The position numbers and the translations under genes are program-made. Of a DNA stretch of 64,000 bases, positions 37,572-49,006 are shown one piece after another (position 1 is the stretch's first letter; each line of letters starts with the position of its first letter). The stretch lies in NCBI GenBank assembly GCA_030549335.1, contig JAUKPH010000027.1:1798001-1862000 (forward strand), read 5' to 3'. The notes beneath the pieces were generated by a model. The model made no database searches. It was given only the letters and a program-made list of their open reading frames with translations, and had not been told where the DNA came from. The stretch comes from Pontederia crassipes. Taxonomy: Eukaryota; Streptophyta; Magnoliopsida; Commelinales; Pontederiaceae.

Positions 37572-38302
37572 TAGGGGTCGTTTGGCTTAGCTGATATAAA
37601 TTAAAGTGCTCATAAGTATTTTATTGATTGAAACTTATTTTTTTATAAATAAGTAGTTACACGTTTGGATAAAACTGCTTATATTAATAACGACTAGTTA
37701 GTTATGAGACAACTAAGTGATTTTTTTATAAAAAAATAATCACTCCTCCTATTACTTATTTTTTTGATTTATAAATAGATTTGATATCTTCTTATCAGTC
37801 AAATTTTTAAGAGCATGTTTGGCTAAACTTATAAGTCAGTCAAAATGACCAAAATAACTTATAAGTGGTTTTAAAATTTTCTTCCTGTTTGATAACTAAA
37901 AAAATGATGATAAATACTTATTTTACCTGCTTATAAGTAAAAAAAAATAAGTTGAGGGAACCCAACTTATTTCGTATAAGAAAAATTAGCTGATCACTTT
38001 GAACAATAAAGGTACTATTTTTCCCTTAGAATATACATAACTTTTATTCACATATTTTTTCTATTATAATATTAATAACTTTTTGATCATTTGATAAAAA
38101 TAATAACTTATAAGTTTTTTATTATCAAACACATAACTGCTTATTTTTTAAAATTAGTTTTAGCCATTAAACTACTTATCAGCATTTCAACCTATCAGCT
38201 ATTTTATATTAGCTAAGCCAAACGGACCCTAAGTTACCAAATGTTAAAATTTTTTTAAACTAACTTATAAGTGACTTATAAGCTTAGCCAAACAGTCAAG
38301 AT
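37572..38302. mobile_element. hAT-type MITEs, two interleaved, in GDPDL intron 4
   Basis: The outer pair of ends is TAGGGGTCGTTTGGCTTAGC (37572) and, inverted, TAGGGTCCGTTTGGCTTAGC (ending 38231). A second pair is TGTTTGGCTAAACTTATAAG (near 37816) and, inverted, TGTTTGGCTAAGCTTATAAG (ending near 38298). The two pairs overlap rather than nest, so one may be a composite of related elements. CTTATAAGT words are frequent inside. No coding capacity. Confidence 0.6.
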
Positions 38303-40311
38303 GAGTTTGTCTGAATGTCTTGGTACTATGGTTCTGAAATGGTTATTTCTGTTTTGGATACTCTTTTAACTCTTACTTCATCTTAATTTTTTATTATGTT
38401 TTCATTATGGATTCAAGTTACAATTGTTGGTGATTGGTGAATCAAGGTTGAACACCAGTTCTTTCACTAGGTCTGTATCTAAATGCCCATAAGCTTATCT
38501 TATTCCACATCACTATGTTGGTTGGTGACACAAATACGAGATTTAGAAAAATGGTGTTTAAATGTGTTGAAGCTTCTACCGCAGGTAATAGCATAATTGA
38601 TTTAGAAGAAAAATACCTATTGCCTCAGAGGGTGTTATCGGAAAGTCTGATACAATACCATCAACCGAGAAGGCCTTATTGTCAACGTAAGAAAGAACTT
38701 CTGCTAATGGATCATAACTGTAGTTGTAGCTAAAAAGATTGTCATTCGCAAAGTCTGCCGCATGAATTTCCAACCCTGCTTTGTGGGCATCCGCAACAAT
38801 TGAAGTGAATGATAGCAGATAGTTATCAGATGTTACTGGCCAGATGTATGTTTTTGGAACTAGAATTCCATCAGCAACTAATTTGAGAAATGTGAGATTG
38901 CTTAACAAGGAACCATATGTTGCTTTGGTGGAAGCTTCAACAATATTCTTGTCAAGGAAGCGGAAGATGAGTTTTGTCTTGGTGTTGCTAAATATTGTCT
39001 GTATACCGCTAAGGAATGACAATTCTGGTGAGGAAATGTAGTTCACAGGGACGCGCCTTGTCACACTGAGTACATAACTTGTCATGCTTAAGTTATGTTG
39101 AGTGTAGAAACTATCATGCTGCAATAAGAACAGACGATATTTTAGTTGGCAAGTAACAGGTGCAGAACAACTATATTTAATCTGTTCTATAATAGGTTTA
39201 CTTGTATGTTCAGCCAAAGAGCGGTTGCATTAGTTTGCTTTACCACATCATCCACAGAAAGTATGTGAAGCCTACTTGAATCGAATATGTATGTTCGAGA
39301 ATAAATTGACTGTATCACTGCACAAGGTACAATGGTTAATTAGATAGGCACAGACTAAAGAAAGCAAGAAGTAAAATTTAGCTTTGAAGTTAGCTATTGT
39401 ATAACAGCTTGTTATGTTTGTTCAAAGATCTAATTTAAATTTGAAACTAAAATCAGAAGCGAGGGCTATAGATTGCTTACAGATTGTACTTTGAGAAACG
39501 TACCTAAAATTTAAATTAATACTTAGAAAAGAGAGACTTGTACCACTTACAAGAGACAGATGAGAGTTGTGTACTATTATAGTCCACAGAAAACCAGCCT
39601 ACCATGTTGATACCGTTGACGAGGTATGATCTCTGCCCTTGAGGATACAACCGTACAATATTGGTGCAGTTGTCTAATTTTAAGTCCGGTAGACAAATCC
39701 CGACGCCGTCCTTCGTCAAGCGAACGTCGCACAACAAAATGGTGGCAGGTGAGCTCAAAATTAGAACGGCATCGTAGGCATAAGAGCTGGAATCTGGAAA
39801 CAAGCCAGAGAACCCACCCTTCGCTATTATTGCTGGAGGGTCTCCTAAAAAGTATCAGATCCGGTAATCAGCTGCGCCCCTTAAAGAATACAATGCAACG
39901 ACAAAATATTGTGACACAAATGCCAAATCCAACAATCCGAAAATTAAAATATCAAATTGTGGTTACAAATTGAAAGTCTAATGATTTCCGACATAGCCGC
40001 CAGCAAACTCCTCTACCAAGACAAATTACCTTAAAAAGTCATGCAACAAAGAAAGTGAAATATTAATTTACTTTGAAGAAGAGGAAGTCTTTCCATCAAT
40101 CTTACTATATCATAAAAGAATAGAATCAAATCATGAAGAATTGCATACTATAGCATCTGTTTTAAAAAAAAAACAAGAAAAATGTGTAAAAATTATGACA
40201 TCCAACGAGAAAGATACCACTGAGTGTTAACCAAGATGAAGAGTTCTGAGCTGTGATCATAGTGGTCTGCTGCAGAAGGATGATGGCAAGCAGGAATGAA
40301 GAGGCATCCAT

Positions 40312-40599
40312 CTTCGGAGCCCTTCCTCTCCAAAGAGCAATTAGCAACACAATTACACAATGATGATAACGGAAATGGATATTATTTGTGTACTTGAAAG
40401 AAAACACCACCCGGAAACGAACAAATTGACATTTGTCACGTAGCCAAGGGTCAGAAGTGTCACTACAAAAACATGTCACTTTGCTCAAAACAACCATTAG
40501 CATATTGGGAATTCTTAAATAACATATAAAATATGATATTGAATTTTAACATGTCGTATTACATGACCATTTGTAAGACATGATATGTCTAAGTACCCA
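40312..40599. other. Upstream flank of the GDPDL gene
   Basis: The 5' flank of the minus-strand GDPDL gene. No convincing TATA box or motif was identified. The open frame extends upstream of the chosen Met to 40503. The Met at 40311 is preferred because a typical signal peptide begins there. Confidence 0.4.
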
Positions 40600-42400
40600 T
40601 CTTTCAAAGCATCTTTAGATGAACAATAAATATTAATGAAAATATAATAATATATCTATTAGTAACAATCAATTTTTTATTGGTTATCAATTATGAATCT
40701 ATCCATTACTAATTATTAATTGTTCATAGGCCAAGTAAATATTTCTAATGTTATAAAAAAAAACAGAAATTTTAATGAATAAGCTCCCACGTCAATAGTA
40801 GAAAAATGAGAATATTTTTTGAATTACCGATCCTCCCAGAAAGCGATGCCGAGGGTTCAACCATCGTCGTGTTAAAAGTTGTGTGTGCACTAAGTTGAAG
40901 GTCAACTTGCTATTAAAATTAACTAATCTAATAATATCTTCTCATGCTGCGTACCTAATAGGTGAAGTTTTCAATAAAAAATTTTACATTCGTAAAAATT
41001 TAAATTTGAGACATTACTTAAATAAAGAAGAGCTGCTTAGGAGTCCATTCTAACTTTCATCACTTTAATCAATATTACTAAATTAAAGATGCTATATGAG
41101 TTTTTTCTTGGTGGAATGTTAGTTTAAATAGCTGGCTTGACCTTTTAGGTCATAGACACACGTAGATAGCTGTCACTCTGTCACACACTCGGTTAATATA
41201 TTAATCCATTTATAATAGAATTTGACCACTCCAACAGGATAAGCATTTTATTATTTTTAAACTAAGGAAATAAGTTGCAGTCGACTTTTCCGGGTTGCTC
41301 TTGATTAATTGTGGTTGCTCCCGACTAGAAATACTGTGTAAAATTAAGAGTGTCCTTAACGTTACTCCTTCAATTCTTAATGTCACTCCACATTTCTCAT
41401 TTTATCCTTTTACTTTTATTAATATTCCCTCAATTCACTTCTTCTATGATATCTTTTCATCTTCCACTTTTTACTCAACTTATTTAAATTAATTAATATT
41501 CTAATTATCTTTTCTTTCTCCACTTTCTCTCTTTTTCATATTAGTGCTTTTATTTTTTTATGATAAATATATAATATAACAAATTCTTCTTATGTTTTTT
41601 TTATTTTTTTAATACTCTAATTATATATTTTTTTATGGTAAATATATAATACTTATATAATATAACCCCTTTTATGTATTTTCCTTCTTACGTTTTGTCT
41701 CACCCAAATTCTTAAATATAACAATATCATATAATATAAAGGAACACATATTAATTTAATTTAATATTGTAATATACATATAAATTAGTTTTGGAAAAAT
41801 ATAAGATAAATGAGTTCTAAAAATTAGAAAAATGACAAACTTATTAAATAATCAGAATATACAAATTATTTTTATATAATTCTTTTAGTTTTGTCTGCAG
41901 TACTTTATTTTCATTTACACTATTTTTTTATTTTCATTTTATTTCATATATATTTTCTAATACTTTACATATTTGATGCAATTTTAGTTTTACATATTAA
42001 TTAAATTTATATGTGTGTATCATATCTCATATTATATAAGTATTATATTTTTATCTTAAAAAAATAAAAGCACTAATCTAAAAAAGAGAGAAAGTGGAGA
42101 AAGGAAAGATAATTAGAATATTAATTAATATAAATAAATTTATTGAAAAGTGAAAGATGAAAATGTACTATGGGAGAAGTGAAGTGAGAATATTAATGGA
42201 ACTAAGAGGATAAAATAAAAAAGATGGAGTGATATTAAGAGTGAGATGAGTGACATTAAGAGCATTCAAAACTAAAATGAGGAAGATTTCATTAATATCA
42301 AGTATAAATAGGAAGAAAAAAGCGTTTGTCTTTCCACACAAATGCCATCTCCAAGAAAACTACATTTGTGGTCACCCATTGGGATGTGGGCAAAGAAGAG
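40600..42400 (+). promoter_or_regulatory. Promoter-like block, copy A (split by a MITE)
   Basis: The segment from 40600 to 41347 plus 42268 to about 42380 matches copy B around MULE-2 and copy C at 18566. Shared phrases are GGTTAATATATTAATCCATT, GGATAAGCATTTTA, TATAAATAGG and AAGAAAACTACATTT. TATAAATA is at 42303-42310. The MITE at 41348-42267 interrupts it. A plus-strand promoter whose gene has been replaced by retrotransposon DNA is inferred. A short frame from ATG at 42342 (MPSPRKLHLWSPIG...) is conserved only in its first residues in copy C. Confidence 0.5.
41348..42267. mobile_element. 920-bp MITE with TIRs of about 230 bp and hAT-like TSD
   Basis: The terminal repeats are long and inverted: GAGTGTCCTTAACGTTACTC on the left and, inverted, GAATGCTCTTAATGTCACTC on the right. 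Similarity continues inward through TTCTCCACTTTCTCTCTTTTT. An 8-bp near-duplication flanks it, AAAATTAA (41340-41347) and AAAACTAA (42268-42275). The core is AT-rich and non-coding. The element breaks promoter-like copy A; copy C keeps the uninterrupted arrangement. Confidence 0.75.
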
Positions 42401-42460
42401 AGATGGCAGATGATCCACATTAACTAGGTTGTCAGGATATATTGATTGTCGTGCATCTTG

Positions 42461-43500
42461 TGTTGGGCCGGTTTATGGTTTCGCTACTGCCGGATATATA
42501 GGAAAATACAAACGAGGGAGAAGAAAGGGTAATGTCCGAGACGCGAATTCGTCTTATGATCCTATATAAGGATGTAGTGTGCAACGAGAGAGGAAAAAAA
42601 AAATGAAGTTCGATTCGAAGATGAATTATTATTCGTTATTCTTGGCTGCCCTATTAGATATTCTTCATATTCTAGTGTCGGAAAATATTTATTCTTCTGT
42701 AGCATCTGACATCAATTTTTAATATTATTATTATATTCTTCTGTGTAATTCACATACTATTATCTCATAATGAAATATTTATTGTACACTTCTATGATTA
42801 TTTTTTCCCACGTAGAGAGATTTTTATGAAATTTTTTTACATCTCTAATCTGATTTAATTTCTTTTATTATTTTCGTCATCTCATTATCATTGTACACAT
42901 TTAAAAAAAAAGAAGTTATTTTTATAAATATCAGTTCAGTCTTTTTTTTAAATAATGATATTAGAGCCTAATAAAAAAGTGCGCAGGATAATAATACCTC
43001 CAATCGAATATCTGTATTCAAAGAACAAATTATTCTATAATATAGGACGAAGGAACATCTAAATTATAGGAATGTTATTATCCAATCGAAAGTGATGTTA
43101 CAAAGCCCCATGATATAGATGATAAAAAGTAGAAGAGGATAAAAATTTAAATAACCATACAAATTCGATAATGAGTGTTATATCATATTGTCAATATTGA
43201 TGAACTTAGGAAATGTGAAAAAAAAAATAAAAATATATGAGCACAAATCATTACAAAAAGTGTTGTTGATGAGAAAACTTGTCAACCTTTGATATTAGAA
43301 TGATCATTTTGTTGCAAAATATCTTGGTAGCGATTTTAACACGCAAACAGAGGATTAACAGCTCAGCTCAGAACATTCCAATCACAGCTCGCAAAAATCG
43401 AAATAGAAGCAGAAGAGATTTGAATTCTCATGTACAAAGTAATGGTTATGGGAGGAGCCACATCAATGCCATCATTATGTATTCGTGTTGTAGGAATTAA
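42461..43500 (+). pseudogene. Copia-type 5' LTR, primer site and gag relic
   Basis: A possible LTR starts TGTTGGGCCGG at 42461 and carries a TATATAAGG box near 42565. It is followed at about 42956 by TGATATTAGAGCC, close to the Copia primer-site consensus TGGTATCAGAGC (tRNA-Met). Downstream, the frame 43279-43500 keeps a Copia gag-like end: ILVAIL, then a basic stretch (ARKNRNRSRRDLNSH) leading to a Cys-Cys motif, where a zinc knuckle would begin. Upstream frames are broken. No pol is present. Confidence 0.5.
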
Positions 43501-43819
43501 AGTATACAGAAAAAGAGTTTTTCATTTATCATAACGCTCAATATATAAAATCACTTCAAAAAAAAAACACATAAATAATTCATATAACTTTAACTTATTT
43601 ACTATCGGTTAATTATATGAAATATCATATCAAATACACGTACACAAAATATCAAATATAATGACTATCAGTCAATAATTAGCAATAAATAAGAAACAAT
43701 TATCGTTAAGCATGATAATAAAAATCAATTTAAATTATAAATAACCGTTAATCGGTCGTGAAAATCTATATAAATGATTAAACAATGGACAATAAATACT
43801 CATAATTATACAACAATTT

Positions 43820-44272
43820 TTTACTACTAATAATAATAGGTTGTCAACTTCAAATTATCCATTATTCATTATTAATTATTAATTATTAATTGATCATAGG
43901 TCAACTTTAACCTATATTAATAATTATTAATTAATCATTATTCTTCAATCGTCATTGTCAATTGTCCATAATTATCAATCAATCATAAAATTAATTGGCT
44001 ATGATTTATAAGTTATATTTTTATGAAAAAACCGCCGCTATACTATAGTTTATTATAAAAAAATTTAAAGTAAATATATCTAATGTTATAAGAAAAACAG
44101 AAATCTTAATATATCAATTTCTTATGTCAATAATAGAAAATTTGAGAACTTCTAATTCAACACTTTAACCAATATAACTCCGAATAAAAGATGTTATGAT
44201 ATTTTTGGTGGAATTCTAGTTTAAGGAGATGGCTCAGAAATCTGTCTCACTCCCTCACACACTATGTTAATA
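43820..44272 (+). promoter_or_regulatory. Promoter-like block, copy B, left part
   Basis: This corresponds to 40620-41200 of copy A (ATTATTAATTAT...GATCATAGG, AAGTAAATATATCTAATGTTAT, TTGGTGGAAT(T/G)). It runs into the MULE-2 target site, and the block continues at 52822. AT-rich flanking DNA at 43500-43820 holds nothing else recognised. Confidence 0.55.
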
Positions 44273-44371
44273 GGATAAAATGTTTGTCATACACCTATTA
44301 TGCGTATGACAATCATACGCATATTTTCTGTGCGTGCGATATGATCGGACGCATCGCCTTCGTGCGCGTTT

Positions 44372-44405
44372 GAACCGGCCACTATTCATGAATAGTGGCC
44401 GGTTC
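44372..44405. repeat. 34-base perfect palindrome in the MULE-2 TIR
   Basis: The half-site is GAACCGGCCACTATTCA, followed by its exact complement. The same palindrome is at 52689-52722. Close by, GCGTATGACAATCATACGC is a second inverted repeat. Possible roles are hairpin formation at the ends or transposase binding. Confidence 0.9.
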
Positions 44406-45024
44406 AGGCCTAGTGGCAGCCTTCTCACACGCGTGACTTTCCACATTTTTTCATCCAGGCGACCGCGATCCATTTCCCCCTTCCGCGAGTGAGCGGCTCC
44501 CGATCCGGCGAAAATTCAACCGACGACGGCAGAGGTTCCGGTGAGTTCTCTTCCTCAGTCGCAGTAGGTTTCTTCTCTGAATGTTCTTGCCCTAATATGT
44601 CTCGTTTCTTCTCCATTGAAGACTGGCGATCCCAATCCCCAGGCGATCGCAATCCCTTTTCCCCCTTTCGCGAGTGAGCGGCTCCCGATTCGGCGAAGAT
44701 TTAACCGAACACGACAGGGGTTCCGGTGAGTTCTCTTCCTCAGTCGCAGTGGGTTTCTTCTCCGAATGATGTTGCCCTAATACATCCCGTTTCTTCTCCA
44801 TTGAAGGCTGGCGATCCCGATCCGACGAAGGCGAATGTTGGCGATCCTGATTCGGCGAAGTCATACGACCGCCTCTGGCAAGTTCTCTTCTTTCTTCGTC
44901 AGCATAAGGTTTCTCTTGCCCTAATATGTTTTTTTTACTTGTATGTTGCTCTTGCCCTATGATGATTTTTTTACTGCCCTAATATGTTTTTTTTACCTGA
45001 ATGTTGTTGTTGCCCTAAGATGCT

Positions 45025-47887
45025 TGATAGTTAAATTGAGGGAGTGTAGTGATAACTTGCTAATTTTGGGGTCAAATTTCAGATTTTTCAATTTTTGATT
45101 TAACTCCCTAAGTCACTTTCAACTACAAGTATACAGGTTAATTGTAGTCTACCCAAATGTCGTATCCACAGTGCTTTGAAGCCTAAGACTCTTTAAACAA
45201 TCTAGATTAGCCTTAACTAAGGTTAAAAATCTAAGAATTTGAAAGAAAGTTAAAATCGATTTCTAAAAAAGACTAAAATGATAACTGTTTTGGAATTTTT
45301 GAAAAGTTATCTAAACTAAATTGTAAATGCTAAACTAGAGGCTCAAAGGGTTTAACTATCAATGAGAAAGATTCTTCTAGGAGTTGGGGTTCATCTAACT
45401 TAATTATGGATGGAATGGAACAAGTTATCAATTCAAATTCAAATCTAACTCAACTTGTATAATTTCTATTTTCACAGCTCGTTTAACCCTGAACTAATTA
45501 TCATATCCTCATATGATTGATTAGCTAAGTTGAATTAGAAGAGGTCCTGACTGAAATCAAATTAACATTAGGCTCAAAACCAAATTCTTTGCTGATTTTT
45601 GGCAATTTAATGAAATCTGAAATGATAATCATCAATTGCACCTTGAAAATGAAGGAAATATTTCAATCAATTAAACAGGATGAAATCAATCCAATATTGA
45701 TACAAATGCTTCTTGGTTTATTTTTAAACTACACAAGGATTTTAAATCAGCTTCTCAACTGCAAATTTAAATGAAATTCACATTTTTACCAAGGGATTGA
45801 ATGAAATCAGCACCTATATTTCATATCAGCACCTATATTTCATATGGGAATTCAACAATCTCATTGCATTCTTGGTCCATCTCTGAACATCAAGACAACC
45901 TTAAAATCACCTCTCAGTGATTAATGAAACCAGGGCTTTAACAATAATAAGGCAGGTTCCACAATTTCAGGATTTCAGCAACTAGAAAATTCAGAAACCA
46001 GCACCTAGCAAACATTGAAATTCAGCACATATCACTGATTAGAATTTAGATTTGCCATTGCTCTTTGGTTCATCTCTGAACAACAAAGTATCCCTAGGAT
46101 TCACTTCTCAGTGATTTAATGATATCAAGGGTTTACAACAGCAAATCAGAATCCAAAGATTCAAGAAATCAGCAAAGGGAAAATCAGAAATCAACATTCA
46201 AAAGTTTGCAATAAATCAGGGATTATAAATTTGGAAACACCATTGCCTCTTGATTCATTTCTGAACAAGAATGAAATCATAAGCAACCTCTCAGTCATCA
46301 ATTAAATTAGGGCTCAACAATGATAGAAACAGGTTTGACAGAATTCAGAAATCAAAAATCAGATTTGGGGGAAAAAATAGATTTCAGAATTCAGATTTCA
46401 TATTTCTAATTGGATTAGAACCTAGAAACTTGGCATTAATTCTTGATTCATTTCTGAACAAGATTATATCAAATGACAACTTCTCAATTGTAGCTACAAT
46501 CAGGACCTTACAATGTCAAGAATCAGATTCATGTAAAACAGATTTTAGGAAATCAGAATTGAAATCAGGAATCAAATTTTAGTGCAGGAAATCAGATTTG
46601 TCCCTAATCCATCCACAACTAATCTAGATTACTACCCTATCCTAGGAGACATAGAGTTTAGCTCCTCATAATTACAAACATAGATTCAAAATAGAATGAA
46701 GAACAGAAGCTAATCATCCTGATTTTGAGGGTTGTTCTGTAAAAATCAGCAACCCTTTTGCAGACTTCAGCTCCACTTCCCACTCCAATTTATCTCCAAT
46801 CCTGCAATGGCCGGCCTCCTCCTTTTCCTTAGGGTTTTCAGCTTATATATGACTTCTTTCCCCCTTAGATCAGCATCAAATTATTCCATAGCTTCTGATA
46901 TGCGCCACCTGTCCAGGTCTTGAAAATATCTACATATGACAGCTTTTTGGACAGCCAAAAAGCAAGTGGTCCCCCCTTTGATTTCCCAACTTTTTCAGCT
47001 CCATTCACTTGCAATAAGAGCCAAAACATCAAGCATCAAAGTCTTCTAATAAGATATAAACAAATAAGGATTAAAACAACAAGTCATATCAGCTCAATTA
47101 TCAAATGAGGTTTGGTGTTATGCAGAATTAAAATCCATAGTAAAAAATAATAGTTTTGAGGCCCGGAATGATAACTTTGCATATTTCATGAAAATTATCC
47201 AAATTTGAGTGGTTCAAAGTATTGAAGGCATCAAAGGGATTAGGCTAGCAAGTGAATGAAGTCAGAAATAAAATATGAATAAGATTTCATAGGAATAATA
47301 TCTTGGGTGCCAAAAACGATAACTTAATGCATTAAAAATGATAACTTGTCATAACTTTGGTTGTGGTTATCCAAATATGATGAAATTTGAACAACAATGA
47401 GTTAAGACAGTAATTTAGTGATTGCTTAATGCCTTTGTGCAGATTTGATAGTTTTACATATCGAAATGACAATTTTGCCCTTAAATGATAATTTGGAATT
47501 GAAAAATGATAACTTGTTTAAATGGATTGATAATTTTGCACAAGTTGAAATATGATCATCCAAATATGATTCATTCATGATGACAATGGATTTAAGGCAG
47601 AATAATCACTGAAAATTAGCTAAATCAAAATAATGATAACTTGTGCATTTGGAGTGATAACTTATCCTAAAAATGATAACTTGGCATAGAATTGAAATAT
47701 TTATTGATTTTGGCAATTCAGAGCCTCTATGCATATGAAATCAAGTATAAAATGGGAAAAATCAACTAGTTATCACAATCCTTGCATTCCAAACATAAAT
47801 GGCCAAAAGTTATGCAAAATAGGGGCTCGATATGGGTGAAATGCATCTAAAATGGAATAAAAATCTATTGTGATCAGCTAGTGATCA
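45025..47887. mobile_element. Solo LTR, 2863 bp, inside the MULE-2 left arm
   Basis: The block starts TGATAGTTAAATTGAGGG and ends GCTAGTGATCA. It is flanked by a perfect 5-bp duplication, ATGCT (45020-45024 and 47888-47892). The intact right arm of MULE-2 shows the pre-insertion sequence. It contains no pol. It holds a cluster of about nine (A/G)TGATAACTT-like words at 47165-47680 and related TTCAG/AATCAG-rich sequence. Another member of the family begins at 63241. Orientation is unresolved. Confidence 0.88.
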
Positions 47888-48132
47888 ATGCTCTTGCTCA
47901 CTTGCCCTAATTTGCTTTTCATTTGCCTTAAGTTGCTCTTGCTCATTTGCCCTAACATTTAGTTCATATGACTTTGATTGGTGGCCGCGTGATTCTTGGC
48001 TCCCGCCTTGCTCATGTTATAAGCAACCATAGATAATGTCGATCACCTACACCAAATTTCAGATAATTCAAAATTTTTATCTGCCATATATTTTTGTCAT
48101 AGTTATAATAAGCCATTTGAAATTCATGCAAT

Positions 48133-48529
48133 ATGACGTTGTCTAAGTGCCACTGCAAACAAGAAGTCATGGTAAGGACATCTTGGACCGAACAAAACCC
48201 GGGACGAAGGTTCTACGGATGTCGGTTCTATGGGGTGAGTTATTAAATTTTCTTTCATATCATCTTTTAAATTATTTCTTATCGTAACAACAAATGTCCA
48301 TATCTTGTAGCAAACCGGAGCGTGTCAATGTTTCAAATGGTTGGATCCAAGTTTTGAAGATCGACCTACACACGTGATAAATGGATTATTACGAAGACTC
48401 AACAGGATGCAAGCTGCAAATGAGTTATTTGAAGATGAAATTATAGTTAATAGGAATGGAATGAAGTTCGTTTGTAAAATGTTTATCGCAGTGTTTATTC
48501 TATTGGTACTGATGGTTATGTTTATATAA
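48133..48529 (+). CDS. Small GRF-type zinc-finger protein with C-terminal membrane segment
   Basis: Two exons, 48133-48234 (34 codons) and 48311-48529, join across a GT-AG intron at a codon boundary to give 106 residues. Residues 6-44 match the GRF zinc finger: CHC at 6-8, then TSW, NPGRRFYGC ending at Cys30, Cys39 and FKW at 42-44. GRF fingers bind nucleic acid in other proteins. A VINGLLRRL helix follows, then residues 88-106, mostly hydrophobic (MFIAVFILLVLMVMFI), look like a tail-anchored membrane segment. The gene lies in the left MULE-2 inverted arm and points inward. An inverted second copy (51826-51430) is broken. It may be a captured host gene or a transposon accessory gene; no function is proven. 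The start Met gives the shortest complete finger. Confidence 0.7.
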
Positions 48530-48610
48530 CATGAACCGATGTCTAGTTTGTGCTATATGTTTATGTTATCTTGTTGAAACAATCTTCTTATGTATAACTA
48601 AATTTCCTTC

Positions 48611-48940
48611 TCTGAATGATGTTGCCCTAATACGTCCCGTTTCTTCTCCATTGAAGGCCGGCGATCCCGATCCGACGAAGGCGAAGGTTGGCGATCTTGA
48701 TTCGGCGAAGTCATACGACCGCCTCTGGCAAGTTCTCTTCTTTGTTGCTCTTGCCCTAATATGTTTTTTTACTGCCCTAATATGTTTTTTTGTTACTTGT
48801 ATGTTGCTCTTTCCCTAAAATGCTCTTGCTCATTTGCCCTAAGTCACTTTTCATTTGCCCTAAGTTGCTCTTGCTCATTTCAACTATAAGCTATATGCAT
48901 TAAATTATTCATTTGTAAACCTTATAGTTTTTAAAACTGC
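48611..48940 (+). repeat. Extra copy of a TIR sub-repeat in the MULE-2 interior
   Basis: From CTCTGAATGATGTTGCCC onward this repeats left-arm sequence near 44755-44990 (CGTTTCTTCTCCATTGAAGG, GATTCGGCGAAGTCATACGA, GCCCTAATATG runs) in direct orientation. It may be the promoter or 5' region of the transposase gene. Open frame 48531-48818 is this repeat. Confidence 0.65.
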
Positions 48941-49006
48941 TATCTTTCTTTGCATTTTAATCTTGCTGTGTTGGGTTTAGGGATTTTTCATATTTTCTTT
49001 ATGCAT

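Larger units (their letters stand above)
33321..40311 (-). pseudogene. Glycerophosphodiester phosphodiesterase-like (GDPDL, SHV3/SVL type), apparently decayed
   Basis: Members of this family are GPI-anchored cell-surface proteins with two tandem GDPD-like domains, involved in cell-wall organisation. Exons read on the minus strand at 40311-40218 (start Met and signal peptide), 39844-39551 (AKGGFSGLFPDSSSYAY), 39317-39202, 39118-38617, 35706-35668, 35598-35316 ([14 protein letters not shown]), 34387-34245, 34103 to about 33770, and 33628-33321 (PPLPSLS tail). GT-AG sites and splice phases agree through exon 5. In exon 6 the frame must shift by one base between about 35365 and 35460 to reach [17 protein letters not shown] and match exon 7. 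The family's usual block between GLEVY and the Cys-rich tail (about 45 residues) is missing after 33780. The C-terminal hydrophobic GPI signal is weak. Intron 4 (2.9 kb) holds insertions. It is probably a pseudogene, although an expressed truncated protein is possible. Confidence 0.8.
44273..48610 (+). repeat. MULE-2 left inverted arm (interrupted)
   Basis: The arm is 44273-45024 plus 47893-48610 (about 1470 bp) once the solo LTR is removed. It includes a 34-base perfect palindrome (44372-44405). It also has two tandem units of about 180 bp (near 44455-44640 and 44641-44815) sharing GAGTTCTCTTCCTCAGTCGC and TCGTTTCTTCTCCATTGAAG, and a run of short TTGCCCTAA-containing words near 44915-45020 and 47905-47965. 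The distal portion carries the GRF gene. Confidence 0.85.

Noticed and set aside
42342-42413. Short plus-strand peptide MPSPRKLHLWSPIG... after a TATA box
   Set aside because: Only the first eight residues or so are conserved in copy C, where a stop follows at once. It is more likely conserved leader DNA than a gene.
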